Positions 38,501-53,500 of a stretch of 64,000 nt of DNA are shown in pieces (positions within the stretch are counted from its first letter, which is position 1; the number at the start of each line of letters is the position of its first letter). The translations under genes and the position numbers were made by a program. Origin of the DNA: Rotaria macrura (taxonomy: Eukaryota; Rotifera; Eurotatoria; Philodinida; Philodinidae); assembly GCA_900239685.1 (NCBI GenBank), contig OENT01000109.1:62001-126000 (forward strand). The letters run 5' to 3'. A model generated the notes under the pieces. That model searched no databases, had not been told where the DNA came from, and worked only from the letters and a program-made list of their open reading frames with translations.

Positions 38501-41500
38501 TTTGTCGTACAATATGAAAACACAAAGATATCGAAACGCTTTATAACTCTAACAAAACCTATGAAATAATGAAGCTATATACTTGATATGCAAGAATATA
38601 TATGTTATGGCCAACACTTTGGGCGACATTGTCTGAACTTTCATTTCCATCTTCGTCTGGTAAAGCTTCATCATTTTCGGCATTTTGTGAACTTTTCTCT
38701 ACCAGTTCTTCTTGTTTACCACGAGAATAGATTTCACAACCAACGTCAAGCTAAAACAAAAGGTCAACATTTTTCCGATTGTCGCATTTTTCATATGAAA
38801 TAAATATTTTGAAATACCAATTGCGAAACGGGAACGATGTTTCGAAGAATACGTTCAGCATTAGTACTGTCATCTCGACTTTCCATTACAGCTAAAAGTA
38901 ATTTGGAAGCATTATCCTAAAAAGAATACGATCGATATTTATTCATAATACAACAGAAACAAAAAAAAACTCAAATCATGATAGAATTATTGAATTTACT
39001 TTTAGTTCGAGTACAAGATCATAATTTTTTTGATTTAATGGCGTTATATCATTTAGAACAATGGCAATAATTATATCAATGCCATTTGATTCATGATTAA
39101 CAATAGCATCTTGATTATCACGGCATGGTCCTTGACAATATTCAGTGAGCGTATTCAATGCTTGATTGATTAATTCAACATTATCTTCATTGATATAATT
39201 TCCTAATAGACCAAGTAAACCTGTTTGTGAGCCACAAATAGCATCGAGAAATTTTAATGTTTCACAAACGAGATTGTAATTTGTCTTGTTATTATCTTGT
39301 AATCGAAGATAATTCTAATAAATTAAATTTTAATAAAACAAAAACAAGATATGAAAATATAGAAGAAACAAAGTAAAATATCAACCTGAAATTCAGGATT
39401 ATGATTTTCACAGAGTAATTGGAGAAAACGTAATATTGGTTGCATTATACGAATTTCAAATGGAAGTTTATAACGGCGATTTTGTGATCTAAATAAATCA
39501 ATAATATTTTAATATGTGTGTGTACTCAGATCCAATATAGGATATATCATGGAATTCTTGTATCCTATCCTAATATCTCTCATAATGTTTTAAGGAAGTA
39601 GAATTGAGTGCTGCACAAGCAAGACATTGTATTTCTCAGCTATCTTTTCTTATTTCAAATGAAAAAATTTACAATAAAGTGAACATGGGAATATTTCAAA
39701 ATGCATGATCTTAGTAGACCAAAAGTAATGCATAAGAACGCAGTGCTCATTAGATTCTCGATGGATAGATATGACTTTCTATTCGGTTTTGAACTAGTTA
39801 CTACGAAAGAACTGTAATGAGCCTAGACGAGAACAATTTCATCGTACTCGTACAAACTGTATACCGAATTGTAGAACAATTTTTCTCTATGTCTTATCTA
39901 GCTCAGAAATAGTTTCTTTGCCTCATCCTGAGCTTAACTGTTTTTCTTCGATATCTAATTCAGTATTTATAGGATATGATTTCTTCTATTTGTTGGTATA
40001 ATGTTCATGTAGAAAAATCTGGACAAATTATTTCGTATTCATGTCAGGATATGCGTATGAATTGGAAGAATCCTATCTTAAAATTTGAAATCGATTTATA
40101 CATGGATGATTTCTGTTATTGTCATTTACTTTGTAGACTTTCGTTTTGCCGTTAATTCGTCTATTAACTAGTCAAGAAAAGTTTCTGTTGTGTTACTTTC
40201 AATATCAACTATTCCAGTCGAAATCACGTTCGATAGTTATACACTTTAAGTACAAAAACATGCTAGCATTTCAGCTATTATTAGAGGAGATCATCGTTTT
40301 TATTTTTCTTAATGACATCCGCGTTAGTGAGAAATGCGATGAGGAATATTGCAAATTTTTAGCCGACTATTTCGTCCAGTAATAATTAATCAAACGGTTT
40401 TGTGCCATTGTTAAAAGATAGAGATTCTCTCATCGATTTTAACGAAATTTTTTCTTCTAAATCATCATGAATAATTGTTTCCTAACATCAAAGTTACTGA
40501 ATATTAGATAAGCGTCAAATATTCATTATGAAATTTTCTGGTGTGTCAAATATAGTGCACCAAGTCGAATATTCTTAGTGTATATCTCTTGTTAGAATGA
40601 CTGTAAAACATCTTACATAAACTCTCTATCCATCAGACTTAGAAATGTACTCTACTTGTCACTTCTTAATAGAGACGTTCTAGGGGAAAGTTTTCGTTTT
40701 TGATACCTAATTAATGAACATAGTTCTCTCCTTTTTCGAGTGTGTTCTAATTATATATTTTGGGGACTATTGAATAAATAACAGCGGCATCTAATTCTAG
40801 TGAAATACTGAGTGCTTCCTGTTTTTATAGCATCTAGCTGTGTTGACGTTACAAAGAAGTGGAAAAGATTCATTGGATGAAGGAATGTATACATATCGCA
40901 AATTTTTAGATATACATCATTCGGATGCATATTCTACATATGAGTATTTATTATTAAACCCTCCCTAGAATAAAAGACTACATTTGCAGAAGCTATGTAA
41001 GTTTCCATAATAGAAGGCTATGGACTTTTATTTTGGGATAAGGCTTGCTGTAAAACTACCAGGAAAAAAACTTCAAAGATTTTAACATAGCTCAGCTCGG
41101 TTTCTGTGTCAGACACAGAAATCGTTTAAAAATCAATAAAAAATGTTTTCATTAGAAAACGATTTTCAGAATTTTCATTCAATTATATACAATATTTAAT
41201 ACATTTAGAAAGGCTCGATGGTAGTCAATTGGTGGTTATCCCATACGTCATCTTTTAAGTTTCAAAGTAGATGGTAGTCTTTCTTTTTATCTCGTGCAAA
41301 CTGTTCACACAAATTAGCTAGATTGCCATTCTATGTATGAAAATCTTACGGAAAATCAAAAATTTCGAATGATCCTGCTGTTGAATTTTTTTTCTGTTCT
41401 ACAGGTGCTGGTTCTTGATAGGTTGTTGATGTTACAACTAATGCTTGAGGTTGTTCTTGTGTTTGAGGAACAGAACCATCATCTAAAATAATGTCAAGTT

Positions 41501-44500
41501 CAAATTCATTTAATTATAATGTATATATATATATATATGTATATATGGATCAACTGACTTGGCTCTACTGTACTGACACCTGATGTAAATGTTGCTTGTT
41601 GTTCAAAATCGAAATTATTCTCCGCTGATAAAAACACTGATGATGACTGTCGATCAGGACTCGTCGGACTTAGTAATGGTGATGCTGTACCAGATCTTGA
41701 CGCACTGACAGCATCTTCGAGTTCATCTTGATTTTGATCCATTTCAGGTGTTACCGATGGCATACTTTTTAATGTTTTCTGAGCAATACACATTTTATCA
41801 TAGAAAACTTGAAAAAATTTTTCCGATGCTGTTTCACATCCATGTAAATGACGAAAAATACTTGTCTATAGATATGATCGTGGTATTAATAAAAAAAACA
41901 TTCATCATATATAGCAAATAAATCTAACCTGCACTTCGGTATTGCCACCTTCTAATAGTGCTATAGCTAAGTTAACACTTTCTTCAAGAATATTGATCGG
42001 TGATTCACTCATAAACAATTCTACAACAAGATCACTAGCTCCTTGTGTATTTAATTCATTTTGAGTTATTCTTAATCTTTCAAGAGCATCTTCTTCTGAA
42101 AAGAATTGAAAGAAAAGAAATGTTTTTTTAAAATTCTACATCCTATTTTAAATTTTCTTTTTCGAAACCTTTTAATGGTTGATGGAGTGATTTTAAATAT
42201 TGTTTATCATCAGAAAAGTATCTTCGAAGTAATTTTAATCGTAGATTTTGTCCCTAAAAAAGAATATATTCGTTGTTTTTAAATAACATCACACGAATTA
42301 TTCTATTGAATCATTGAATTAAGCTAAGCAAAGGCTTTATACCCTTGTGTCGTTTTCGTAATTGTTTTTGACCATTGATTTGAGTGCATGCATAATGCGC
42401 AAACATAGGCTTTCCTCTGCTTGTGTAAGCAAATATTTGGCATGCTGTATCAATCTAAATAATACAGAACAGCGGAAAAAAGCAATAGCAATACAGTGAA
42501 AAACAAAAGAAGTAATATAGCTTTGCATCTCGAACACAATAGCAATAGCAGACATATTTAATCAACCAAACTACGGCTTTATTCGACAAATGATTATAGA
42601 ACTTGATTTTCTAATTACAAATCAATATGAGACATTGTCTTGTTCTACCTCATGATTTGTTTCCCAATGAAGAATCTCTTTATGCTGCATTGTACGAGCA
42701 TAATCGGTTAGGAGATTGAGCACATGAAAACTTAATTGTTTTTCATGATGCTTTATTAACATCATCGTTGTATGATTAATTAGTCTAAAGAATGTTTTAG
42801 ATGGATAAATAATAAATAATGTATGTATATACACACATATATATATATGTATATATATATGTTCTAGTCGATGATATTACGAAGCATTTTAGAGTCACAA
42901 TAATGATCTATTGTAAAGCAATACTACATACTTGTGTACAAATGTTCCACTGAGAAATTTCGAACGAGATTCACTTGTTTCAGAAAAGAGTGCATGTGGA
43001 GCTCGAATAACATCCACGAGTACACTAACTTCTGCTTGAATAAGTGGATTAAGTCTATTACTAACTTGAGATAGATAATCCTATACAAAACCAAAACATG
43101 TAATTCAAGTATTTTTCTAATGTTCAAAATTGCTTTCTTTACCACAAAATTATCAATAACACGTTTATGTTCCACATCTTCTAAATGATCATGTCGTTGC
43201 GTCGTACTATGTGCAGTATCAACGCTATACATGCGTTCTGATGTAGCACTACGACTTGTACGACGTGAACGAGTAGATGCATCAGCAGATGAACTACTAC
43301 TGGAACGTAAAAAGTGACTAAGACCGCGACGATCAGCTAAAATGTTAACAATATTTTTAAAAAACAAATACGTTCTAATCTTATGAACGTTGAACTCGTT
43401 TTGTTTTTTATTACCGATCAATGATAAAATGTGAATACATCTATCAACACGTTCACGTTCGGATGTTGTTAGCCATGGTGCATTTATCAATCGAGCTAGA
43501 TGACTATACAATGATACGAGTGTTGTGTTGCGATGCTTAAAATAGAGAAGAAAAAAGTTTACGTACGAAAAGAAAGCAAAAAGAAAAACAAATGTATTAA
43601 TTTCAATATGTTTGTAAACTTAAATCATTATAAAGGAGAGAAGAAGGCATACAAACCAAACGTGCAGCGATACACAAGATGCGCAAGTTTTATTCTATCG
43701 CTGAGATAAGAGAAAGGATTGAAGCTCTTGGGTCAAAATGTCATACAGATTACTATTTTAGAATCATCCCGATAGTTCTTACCTTTAATTCACCTTTATC
43801 TATAAGCTGCAAGAAGAGAGCAAAATATGAAAAAATTAAAAAAATATGCCTATTGAAATGAACATGCACTGTTATATTTAGTTTTTGTTTGTTATTAAGT
43901 TTCTTTTTTCCTTTTTATGTAAACCAAGTATCTCCCGCATAGCAATCATTATAGATGATGCAATTTCTGGCGACTGACAATCGTCTAGCATATACTGACC
44001 ATGAGAAAGAATATCTCACCTTATCATCTACCTACACATTACAACAAATATGAAATTATTTTATTTTTTCGAATAAGAAATAAATCATTCGAAACATCGA
44101 TTGAGTATACGTAACAAGTTTTAGTCATTATTTTACCTGTGGTGCCGATGCTTGTTCGAAGAATGGTGAATTAAAATATTGATTAATTAAATCCATTACT
44201 GTATCTAATATATATTTCTGTAAATGACGACGTTCAGCAATCTTAGTTATGAGCTAAAATTCGGAAAAAAACAAAAATAGGAAATTTTCGATTTTGATGT
44301 TTGTTTATATAGCAACAAAACGAAGCTTTTACAAATAACATGAACATTGATTCGACAGAAAGGAAAGACATTGACCTTAAATAGTGTCAACTAATTTGAA
44401 GTATTCGTCAAACGAAATTACGTTCATCTTATGATTAATTAATCTTGTAATATAAGTTCTGTTATATATTTTCAATTTTGAACGTTCTTTATCAACTAGC

Positions 44501-47500
44501 ATTACAGTCAAGAGAAATTTACACTTTGTCCGAAGTACAATAATAAAGAATATCTATTAATACGATTAAAAGAGCCATCTTCGACGAATTGAATATGCGA
44601 ATTTTTCTATTTTTTTAAAATAAATATTATTTCTTGTTGAGAAAGTGAGTTTCAGAAAATTTTAGTTTAACTTTAAGAATCGTTTTCTATGGGGTTTGAG
44701 TAAGTAATTACTCAGTGTATCAAATTCTGACCATATGTATGTACTTAAATATATCTTCGAACATTGTTTTGATCTTTTAGTTCGAAAACTTTGTCGGAAC
44801 GAATACTTTTCTTATTAGGAACTGAATAATAATTTCATTGTCCTAGCAGTCCAAATATGAATATTCTACAAAAACTACATGATCGAATTCGAGAGTCTTT
44901 TGAGTTCTGTCTATCGTTTCATACGTCTCTTGTTTGACTTTCCTGGTTTCTATATCAAAGTTTATAATACTCTTTATTGTAGTTATAATGTAAGTCATAT
45001 TAGAATATATGATCAGATTTTATGATTAATTCTATTGATTTATCTTTCGTTGCATCTAATTTAGATAGTTCATTTGTAGCCAAGTTCCGTAACAGAACCA
45101 TACAATGAAAAGTAGCAAGGTAGTGTTTAAACAGTAGGGTGATTTGCAATGCATCTGATGAAAAGATGATAATATTGTGTACATTTGGTACGTTGTATCA
45201 ATGGTACGATACAGTTAACGTACGCTTGATCAGTTATTTAGTATCTACGGTAAGTGTAATGGGGTGGTTATATGGTACCGTGTATGTACGGTGCAGCTGT
45301 GCTAGTATGACATAGTTCAACTTTGACTTATATCCTTATTGACATTTCAGAATGTAGATCAACACTCTTAGTCATGTCTTCAACTAAACATGAGTTGTTT
45401 TAGCCTAATTCATTGGCCTAAACATCCTATTTTATATGTTAGCACGCCAAGCCTACGCACATTTGTAAAGTTTGAATTCGAAGATAATCAGAGCATTAAC
45501 AAGTCTAGTATGGTTCCATGATCACTCTACTATCTTTAGTTTGCAGATGTGATCTGTTGCGTGTATAGGAATTCTATTTGTTCATACGTTTCTTTGAATT
45601 TATTTATTGTTTATTGAAAAACAAGCAAGTATGATATAGAAAGGATTTTTCATCGTTTGAAAAAACTTTTCGTGTTGGTAAAAGCGAATTCTAAACTTTG
45701 AAAAATACAACTAATCCCAACACATAAGCCAAAGAAATTCAATCGAAGTCAAAATCACTCTTTTCTATTCATCTTCAATCTGGTGCCTAGTATTTCATTT
45801 ATTGAAGCTAGGTCAATTCAATACTCTTTTGAATAGTAAACATCTGTTGCTATCGATCGATTCTACTTCTTGCACAACTACTTTCACATATACATCTCAA
45901 TCTAGTTGTCAAGGAATCATGAACTGAATAATTATTCTCAATAATAATTAATGATAAAAACAAAAACGTTCGAATAGTTTCATTATTGAAAAAACTGACT
46001 TACTTTTTCAATATCTGGACAAAATGAATTTTCAATCAAAGTATAAATATGTTGACTATTGTAAATTTCTTTCATTTCAACTTCTGTATCAATATAGCAA
46101 TGTGTTAAAAACGTAATATAGGCATTTTTAACCTAGAATATAATTCATTACAATGAGAGTAACAACTTAATTCGATATTAATAGAAACCTCCGGAGTACA
46201 ATCAGGATGCGTAACAATTAAAACAATATCATCTAAGCCAATTAATGAATGACATTTTATTTCTGTTGATGCATTTTTGCCTTCAGTACACATGGCTAAT
46301 AAATGAACGAGCTGTACGTGATAATTCAATAATGAATTGATATCTGAGCGTTCATTTTCCGATCGCATACGTTCAACAAGATCTGATAGATTTCCTTTTT
46401 CATAAAACATTAATACTTCATCCGAACTAACCAACTAAAATAAACATATGTCGAATTTATTAAATCGATTACTTTTTCTTCTTCGAATACATACTTCCGA
46501 CATAACAATATCTTGACAATTTTTAATATATTGATTTTCAGCTTTTACTATTGTTTGTAGAAATTTCATATATAAAACTTTTCTACCATGTAGTTCAATC
46601 AAATGAACAAAATGTTGTACATGTTTTTCCGTTATTGTTTTGCATAGTTGTACATTATTCATAAATATATAACAACATGTTTCAACTTCTTGTTCCTAAA
46701 CACACACAAAAAAAAGGAAGAGATGAAGATTATATGTGTATGATAGATTGTTATTTCGTTGTAAAATTTTACTTCTGATATTTGTTGATAATCGTTAAAA
46801 TATAATTCATACAATTTTGCTTGATTGGTTGGATTATTATAACAAAAATATTGCAAAAGATTATGTGCTAATTTCATAATATGATTCATTCGAGTATCTT
46901 CAGCCTAGACGATTGATACTCAATGAATTATAAACTCAATCATATCTTTAGATTACTCTTTACTTTATCATAGGGAATTTTCAATAGATCAAGTACAACA
47001 ACGTGTACATCCATGTTTCTTAATAAACGTTGTTCATTTTCTCGTGCACATAAGTTTCCATCATTACTCTCGACAACACATAATTTCATCATCCGACGAA
47101 GAATCTAAATATTCAATAGATTACGTATGCATATATGCATACTGAAAATTGTCTACTAATGATGTTTTTTTTTCTAAATTCTAACATATTACATTAGTTT
47201 TTTTAAAGCTAATTATTATAAAAGACATGCTAATTGCAATCTAAGAAAAAAGAATTTACGTATAGTATGTTTTTCTCTGATTAGAATGTAACATGCTAAG
47301 ACACAAATAACAAAAAAAAGATCTAATTTTCATTGATATCTTTTTAAATGCATCTCTGCCATGCATCAAATCATGTTTTCGTTTTCTTCTTTTTAGAACG
47401 ACAAGAAAGCATATTCAGGCTCATAATCACAATACAGTGAAAGTCAAAGAAGAAGTACAAATGTGCAAATTAACTGAATATAATATCAATATAAATATGT

Positions 47501-50500
47501 GAGCATAAAAATATATGTATTTCCCAATTACCGTATCAATGAATTTATGAATACCCTACGAAAACAGATAGATAGATAGATAGATAGAACCATAGACAGA
47601 TGGACACACAGAGATATGAGTTGAATGATATTATATCAGATATTTCTTTATATCAGCTCGAAATCACCGAAACAAAAAACAAAAGAAATAAATTAATCAC
47701 GAAGCAAATATAACTTGTGCCATGTTTGATAGTGTTTTAAAAGCTGAAGGAAATAAAAAGAAAAAAAAGAACTCTTTGTTCTTATGTACTAACCTGAAAT
47801 ATTGATGTATAACGATATGCAGATTCTTCACTAATATTTGGACCACTTATGTCGAATTCAGATTCGCCCAAAGCAGATGAAGTAGCTAGTTTCTTTATAC
47901 AATAAAAATAAAAATAAAAAAGAATGAATGAATGATAATTCCAACATCATTTATTAACGACGATATAGATCGATGGCTTTATCATACTGATAAGTATGTA
48001 CTCGATTCTTATTAACTATGAATTGTATCAGGATTAATTTTATTTATTTGTATTGACATTCATGTGACATAGTTAAATAAAATCTTATCAACGAATAGTG
48101 ATGTCTGTAGGTTCTACATGATTGCGTGTGGATCGAGGGTCACTTGATGAAACTATTCATAGTCTTGGTTCAAATTCAGTGCAACTACAGTGCTGAAACA
48201 ATTTCTTTGAGTAGAAATGCAATAGTCGTGTCGAAGATACGAAATATAAATATGTTTTGTTTTTCTTATACCCAATAACTACAGTAGTACAACTGAAACA
48301 TCTTTCAAACTGCTAAAATATTTCAAAGCCAGCTTGGGTTAGATGAGTTCTAATTAAAAAATGAATCGTTATTCATTGAATTCATGTTTAATCTCTCTTT
48401 TAACTTGAAATATAACTAGACAATCTATATTCATTCCGTCAATATGAAGAATCCTTTTTAAAATCATCGTTGAACAATGAGTGATATTTTAATTTTATGT
48501 ATACCTTTATTTCGAATTCATCGTCTTTCCTATCATCTTGATCAAGATTTCCTTCGTGTCCGCCACCTGCTGCTAATATACCATCTTTGCCTTTTTTATA
48601 AACCCATAATTCAGATTTTTCAACAAATAATCTTAATTGATCGAGATCTAATTTGATTTGTTTATAATTTTTAATATCCGTTTCACTAACAAGTAATTGT
48701 ACTTGATTCAAATGTTGCAATGTTTCCTTCCGTTGATTAAAATGACGAAATAATAATGATAATGCACGTGATACTAATGGTTGATAATCATGCATAATTA
48801 AATTAAGTAAAACTTTAAGAAATGTTTTTCCTTTAGTATCATCCAAATCAAGATTTGGCTCATTGATAGATACAAAATTAGAATCAAATATACATTCAAT
48901 ATCCGAGGCTTGTAAATCTGTACCAATTGAATTCACTGTTGAATCTAAATGTTTCCAAAAAAAGAAATTCGTTGATTGAAATTTGAAAAGTATTTAGTTC
49001 GATTCCTCGAAAATTTCACTATGAAACACGATGTAGTTGTCTACTGTTTATTATAAGAACAAGATCTCATTCAAAATAACAGTGTTTAATCCTATGTCAA
49101 TAGTAACTGTTGATATCTGTTAACAGGGGTCGAATGTGTTTTATTAAGATGTCGTCTGTCAGAGATAGTGATGTGTTGTTGAAGTAATGCCCTTTATATT
49201 TACACAATGGAGACGTTTTGTAACGTGTTTTTCAGGGTCAGTTATGATCTATCACATCTGTCCATTCTGAATTGAGACATACATATGATAGTGTTTACTA
49301 TGATCTCAGTAGGTTCTATTCTCTATCATATATATATATATATATGACCTCTACTATTTTTTATGATGTTTTCCGTAAAACAGAAAAATAATTCATGAAC
49401 TTACCTAAACGAACATATTTTTGTTTAAATATGGATATAAGACGCGAAATACGAAAATCAAGACGAATATCAAGAATGAATTCAAGGATTGCAATAACAT
49501 TCATTTTAGTTTCATAGGCAAGATTATCCAGAACATCAGATGGTTGATCAGCTACAACATCATTAACATTATATGAAGCACTTGTTGGTAGTACATGATC
49601 ATATTTCGATGTTTTTGAATTAGATACAACGGTTGTAACTAGAAAGCAAAAAATCGAACAAAGAAAATATTCAATAAACGAAATCTAAATTTTGAATTAT
49701 ATCGAACCTTGTTCTGGTATATTATGACGATCGTTCGATGTGAAAACTTTGCTTGTATCGAGAATTCCAAGTAATGTTTGAGTTAATTTAAGTAAATCTT
49801 CAAAACTATAAAAGCCAAAAAATATTAAACGTCGAGCTAAATTGACAACCTGAGAAATAAATTCGAATAGACAAGTTTGCAAAAGAAATCTTTCGTTCGT
49901 TTTACTTCGTGTGTTAATTTATTTTGTTCTCTATCAGAGAATGAATTCGGTTGTTCAACGACACTTTTAAGATAATCTTCAACAAATTTCATCGTTGCTT
50001 CAAACTTTGGTTGATTTTCATTCTTCTCCGTTGGTTCAAGTGAACCACTTATCGTTTGATCATATCTTAAGAAAAAGGAAATAACTGTTCTTGTTTCAGA
50101 TTTCTGCTATTGAAAACTCACTCGTTTAATGAAATAGCTGATTTTACTTGATTCCATAATCTAGCATATTTTATACGTGTTACTTCTTCTTGTGGATCAC
50201 GATTAACATGCATATGAATCATTAAACGACAAAATGCTGCACGTAAATCAGCTGGAAGATTTTCACTCTTTGTACATCTGACATTAAGTATAATTTCAAA
50301 TGCAAATAAAACATCGATTTGCTACTTGCTAATTTACTTACGTTAATATAAGTTCAATTGATAATTCTAATGATAAATTATCAATAGCCAAATATTGTCG
50401 ATCAAAACACATATGAGAAAATAAATTGAGTTGATACCTAGGAGAGATCGGAATTTTAAGTTCAGTTGATGAAATTTCTACGAATGAATTTTTCTTTATA

Positions 50501-53500
50501 GGTTATTGTCAATTGAGATACTAATATAAGTGGTTCTACTTTTCTTTTTTTCTTTTAATACTAATCCAATTCATTTTTCTTTTCATTGAACTAATTTTTC
50601 GTAGAATGAAGACTGACGTAACAACGAAAAGGGATCGTTCAAAAGTTTTAAATTTATTATTCAATATTATTCGTTGAGTAATTAAATTTTCTATTCACTG
50701 CTTATCGACTCAGTTAAAATATTAGATATTGACACAAGTATTTACTGAAGCATTCAAGCAAATTATGATTATTAAGGGCATCTTATGATAAACTTAGTAT
50801 TTTAAGTATATCCATATGGTACGAATCTACTGGTCTTCTAGAAAATATCAATATCAGAGAAATGTCATCGTTCTGTCAGACTTGATTTCAATAAGATCAT
50901 TGTCAATATTTCATTGTTTGTTTTGATATCTGACTTGCTTGATTATTTTCAAAAACAATAGCATAGTACTCGGCGAAAAAGAAGAAAAAAAATACTGTTC
51001 TCGTTCAACTTTTATATTTGATTATGAATTAGAAATATTCAATGATTTTATTAGACAAAGATAAAATAGTTTCGGAATGCATCACGACTCAGCCTAACAT
51101 AATTGATTGCATTCAAATATCTAATTTAATATCTAGCATGGGTGATTTAAATAATCGAATCAGTGATTTTACAGTGGCACTAACTTTTTTAAATCTATAG
51201 ATTACGATCAATAAAAAATATCGAGTCGTATGCGTACAAAACGTCAGACTGTTTTGACTAGAAAGTAAAATTGACGAATCTATTTATAAATGTATTCAAT
51301 GCTAAATATTGTCATCTATGAAATAGACATGTTTTTTCTTTGACTAACTCTTGATCACAAAAAGGAAAAACAAAACTTTTTCAATTTTTACCCATAATAT
51401 TCTAAAATAGTTCGAAATTCTTCTCGTCTTGGATGTGCCGGTTGATCTCTTACAATACCGGCCATGAATTCAATTGATTCCGATTTTCCATCCCATGTCA
51501 ATATGACTTCACGTAAAATATTTTGATTTGAAAAACCAATGGGTGGACTCACAGTATCATCTAGTACCATGTCTTCAACACATCCTTTGATTTCGAGTCT
51601 AATTAGAATCAAAAGAAATTTATTTATTTGTTTTTTTTTTGTAGAAGAATAAAATAAAAAACAAACTTGGTTCGTATTAAGATATCGGAGTTTTTTTCCA
51701 GTACAGATTTACATATCATTTCTTGTGTTCTTGCTATAGCTTGATTACTTGATACACATAGGTCTGATAAATATTCAAGAAACCTTGAATAAATTTTTAA
51801 GAAAAAGATGGTTTATTTCATTGGAAAATATGCGAAAACAAAAAACAACAATTTACGAATGAACTTACTTGCAATCTCGTTTTTCTCGTAACAATTTTAC
51901 AAATGTATCAATTTCTTTTTCAGTAATATGTTTTTCTAATAATTTTTTATTATTATGTAATAATGCTGTTATCGTATCTTCGGCTAGAATGTCGTAGCCA
52001 ATTTGTGATTGCATAAATGAAAATTCTTTCGCAATCGTTTCCTACAATCAAATAAATATTCTTGATTAAAAATAAAGGAAAACAATTGGAGCATTTGAAA
52101 TTTCACTTGATTCTTTCGATATTCTTGTTGACAATGTTTAAGTGTACGATAACAAAGACGACATATAGTCTTAATTTGATGAAATGTTGTGGAATAACGT
52201 ACATCAGCATCTTGTTGTTGTGGGGATGTTGATGAATCAGTAGTGGAAGCCGATGAAGTTTGATGTTGATAAAAATACGGATCGGAACGTGTTGTTGATG
52301 GATTTATTGTTGTTGTTATACTTGCACGTTCTTGTTCTAAACGTGGTTTTAATACTCGAAGAATGCGAAATAACTATTTTGACAAGAGTAAAAAGAAAGA
52401 ACAAGAGTCAATGAATATTTCTTTTTTCAATTTATTATAGTTTTACTTGTTTCAAAATATTTTGTTCACGTATTAATTTTTGTCGTTCACGATTTGCTTT
52501 TAAAATTTGTATTTCAAATGCATCAGTACCATTATTTTCTTGACATGCAAGGAAATATACAATATCCGTTAGAAGTGATATTAATTGCCTAAAACAATCA
52601 ATTTTCAGAATAAGAACGTCAATAAAAAACAAACTGATAATATTTTCGATCGTTAACATTTACTATATTTGTTTTCGTTTATCTTTTGACCTATATTCAT
52701 TACATCAACTATTAGTAATCAGATACTTGTATGAGTTTCTGTAGACGAATGATTGTTTAAGTACTTTAAATTTTTCTTATTCAAATCAGTATGATTGATT
52801 AAATACAAAATTTGATTGAAAAAAATATATTCAAATAGCGAATTAAAATCTTACACCTATTGCTTTCTATTATATACTATTATAGTTCGCCTTTCTATGT
52901 GTACCAATTAACTAAGATCACTTATCCAAATGAATAAATCATTGTTTATATAATTACTAATTCATAGATTTGCATACTTTCAGTATGTATTTTAAATCTC
53001 ATTTTTTTTCTTGCTTTAATAGTATCTGTTTTGTGTTGTCAGATGTCCTTAATTGAAATGCCTTTCTATACTAGGTACAAAGTACATTATCTGCTACTTA
53101 TACATAAGGCACATTTAGAAATATGTGGGTGGAACTTTAATTAGTTGACAGCGACAACTGATAGTAACCTATGGCTTCAAGGACTCTAATGAAAAGGAAA
53201 AATTGCCGAGAATCTTTATCTTGCAATAGTAAAGATAAGAAAATTAATCTTAAAATTCGTTTCAAGTAAAATAGATGGCTACGTGTTTGCTTTTTATTAG
53301 ACAATATTGAGATCCGATGAGATGAATATCTGCATTAGATCTTCAATTATAGATCTGACATCTGTGTATCTGATGAATATGACGAAAACAAAATAACATC
53401 AGAAGCGAACACTATTCTTCTACATGTTTGCCGAAGAGATGACAAGTCATAGAATGATAATTTCGTACTAGTCGACAAAAGACAAATATTCCTGCTCGAT

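Noticed and set aside
44020..44031. 12-nt VDDK microexon in the IP3 receptor
   Set aside because: Splice sites are present, but the length is extreme and the receptor aligns without it; mentioned only beside the 24-nt candidate.
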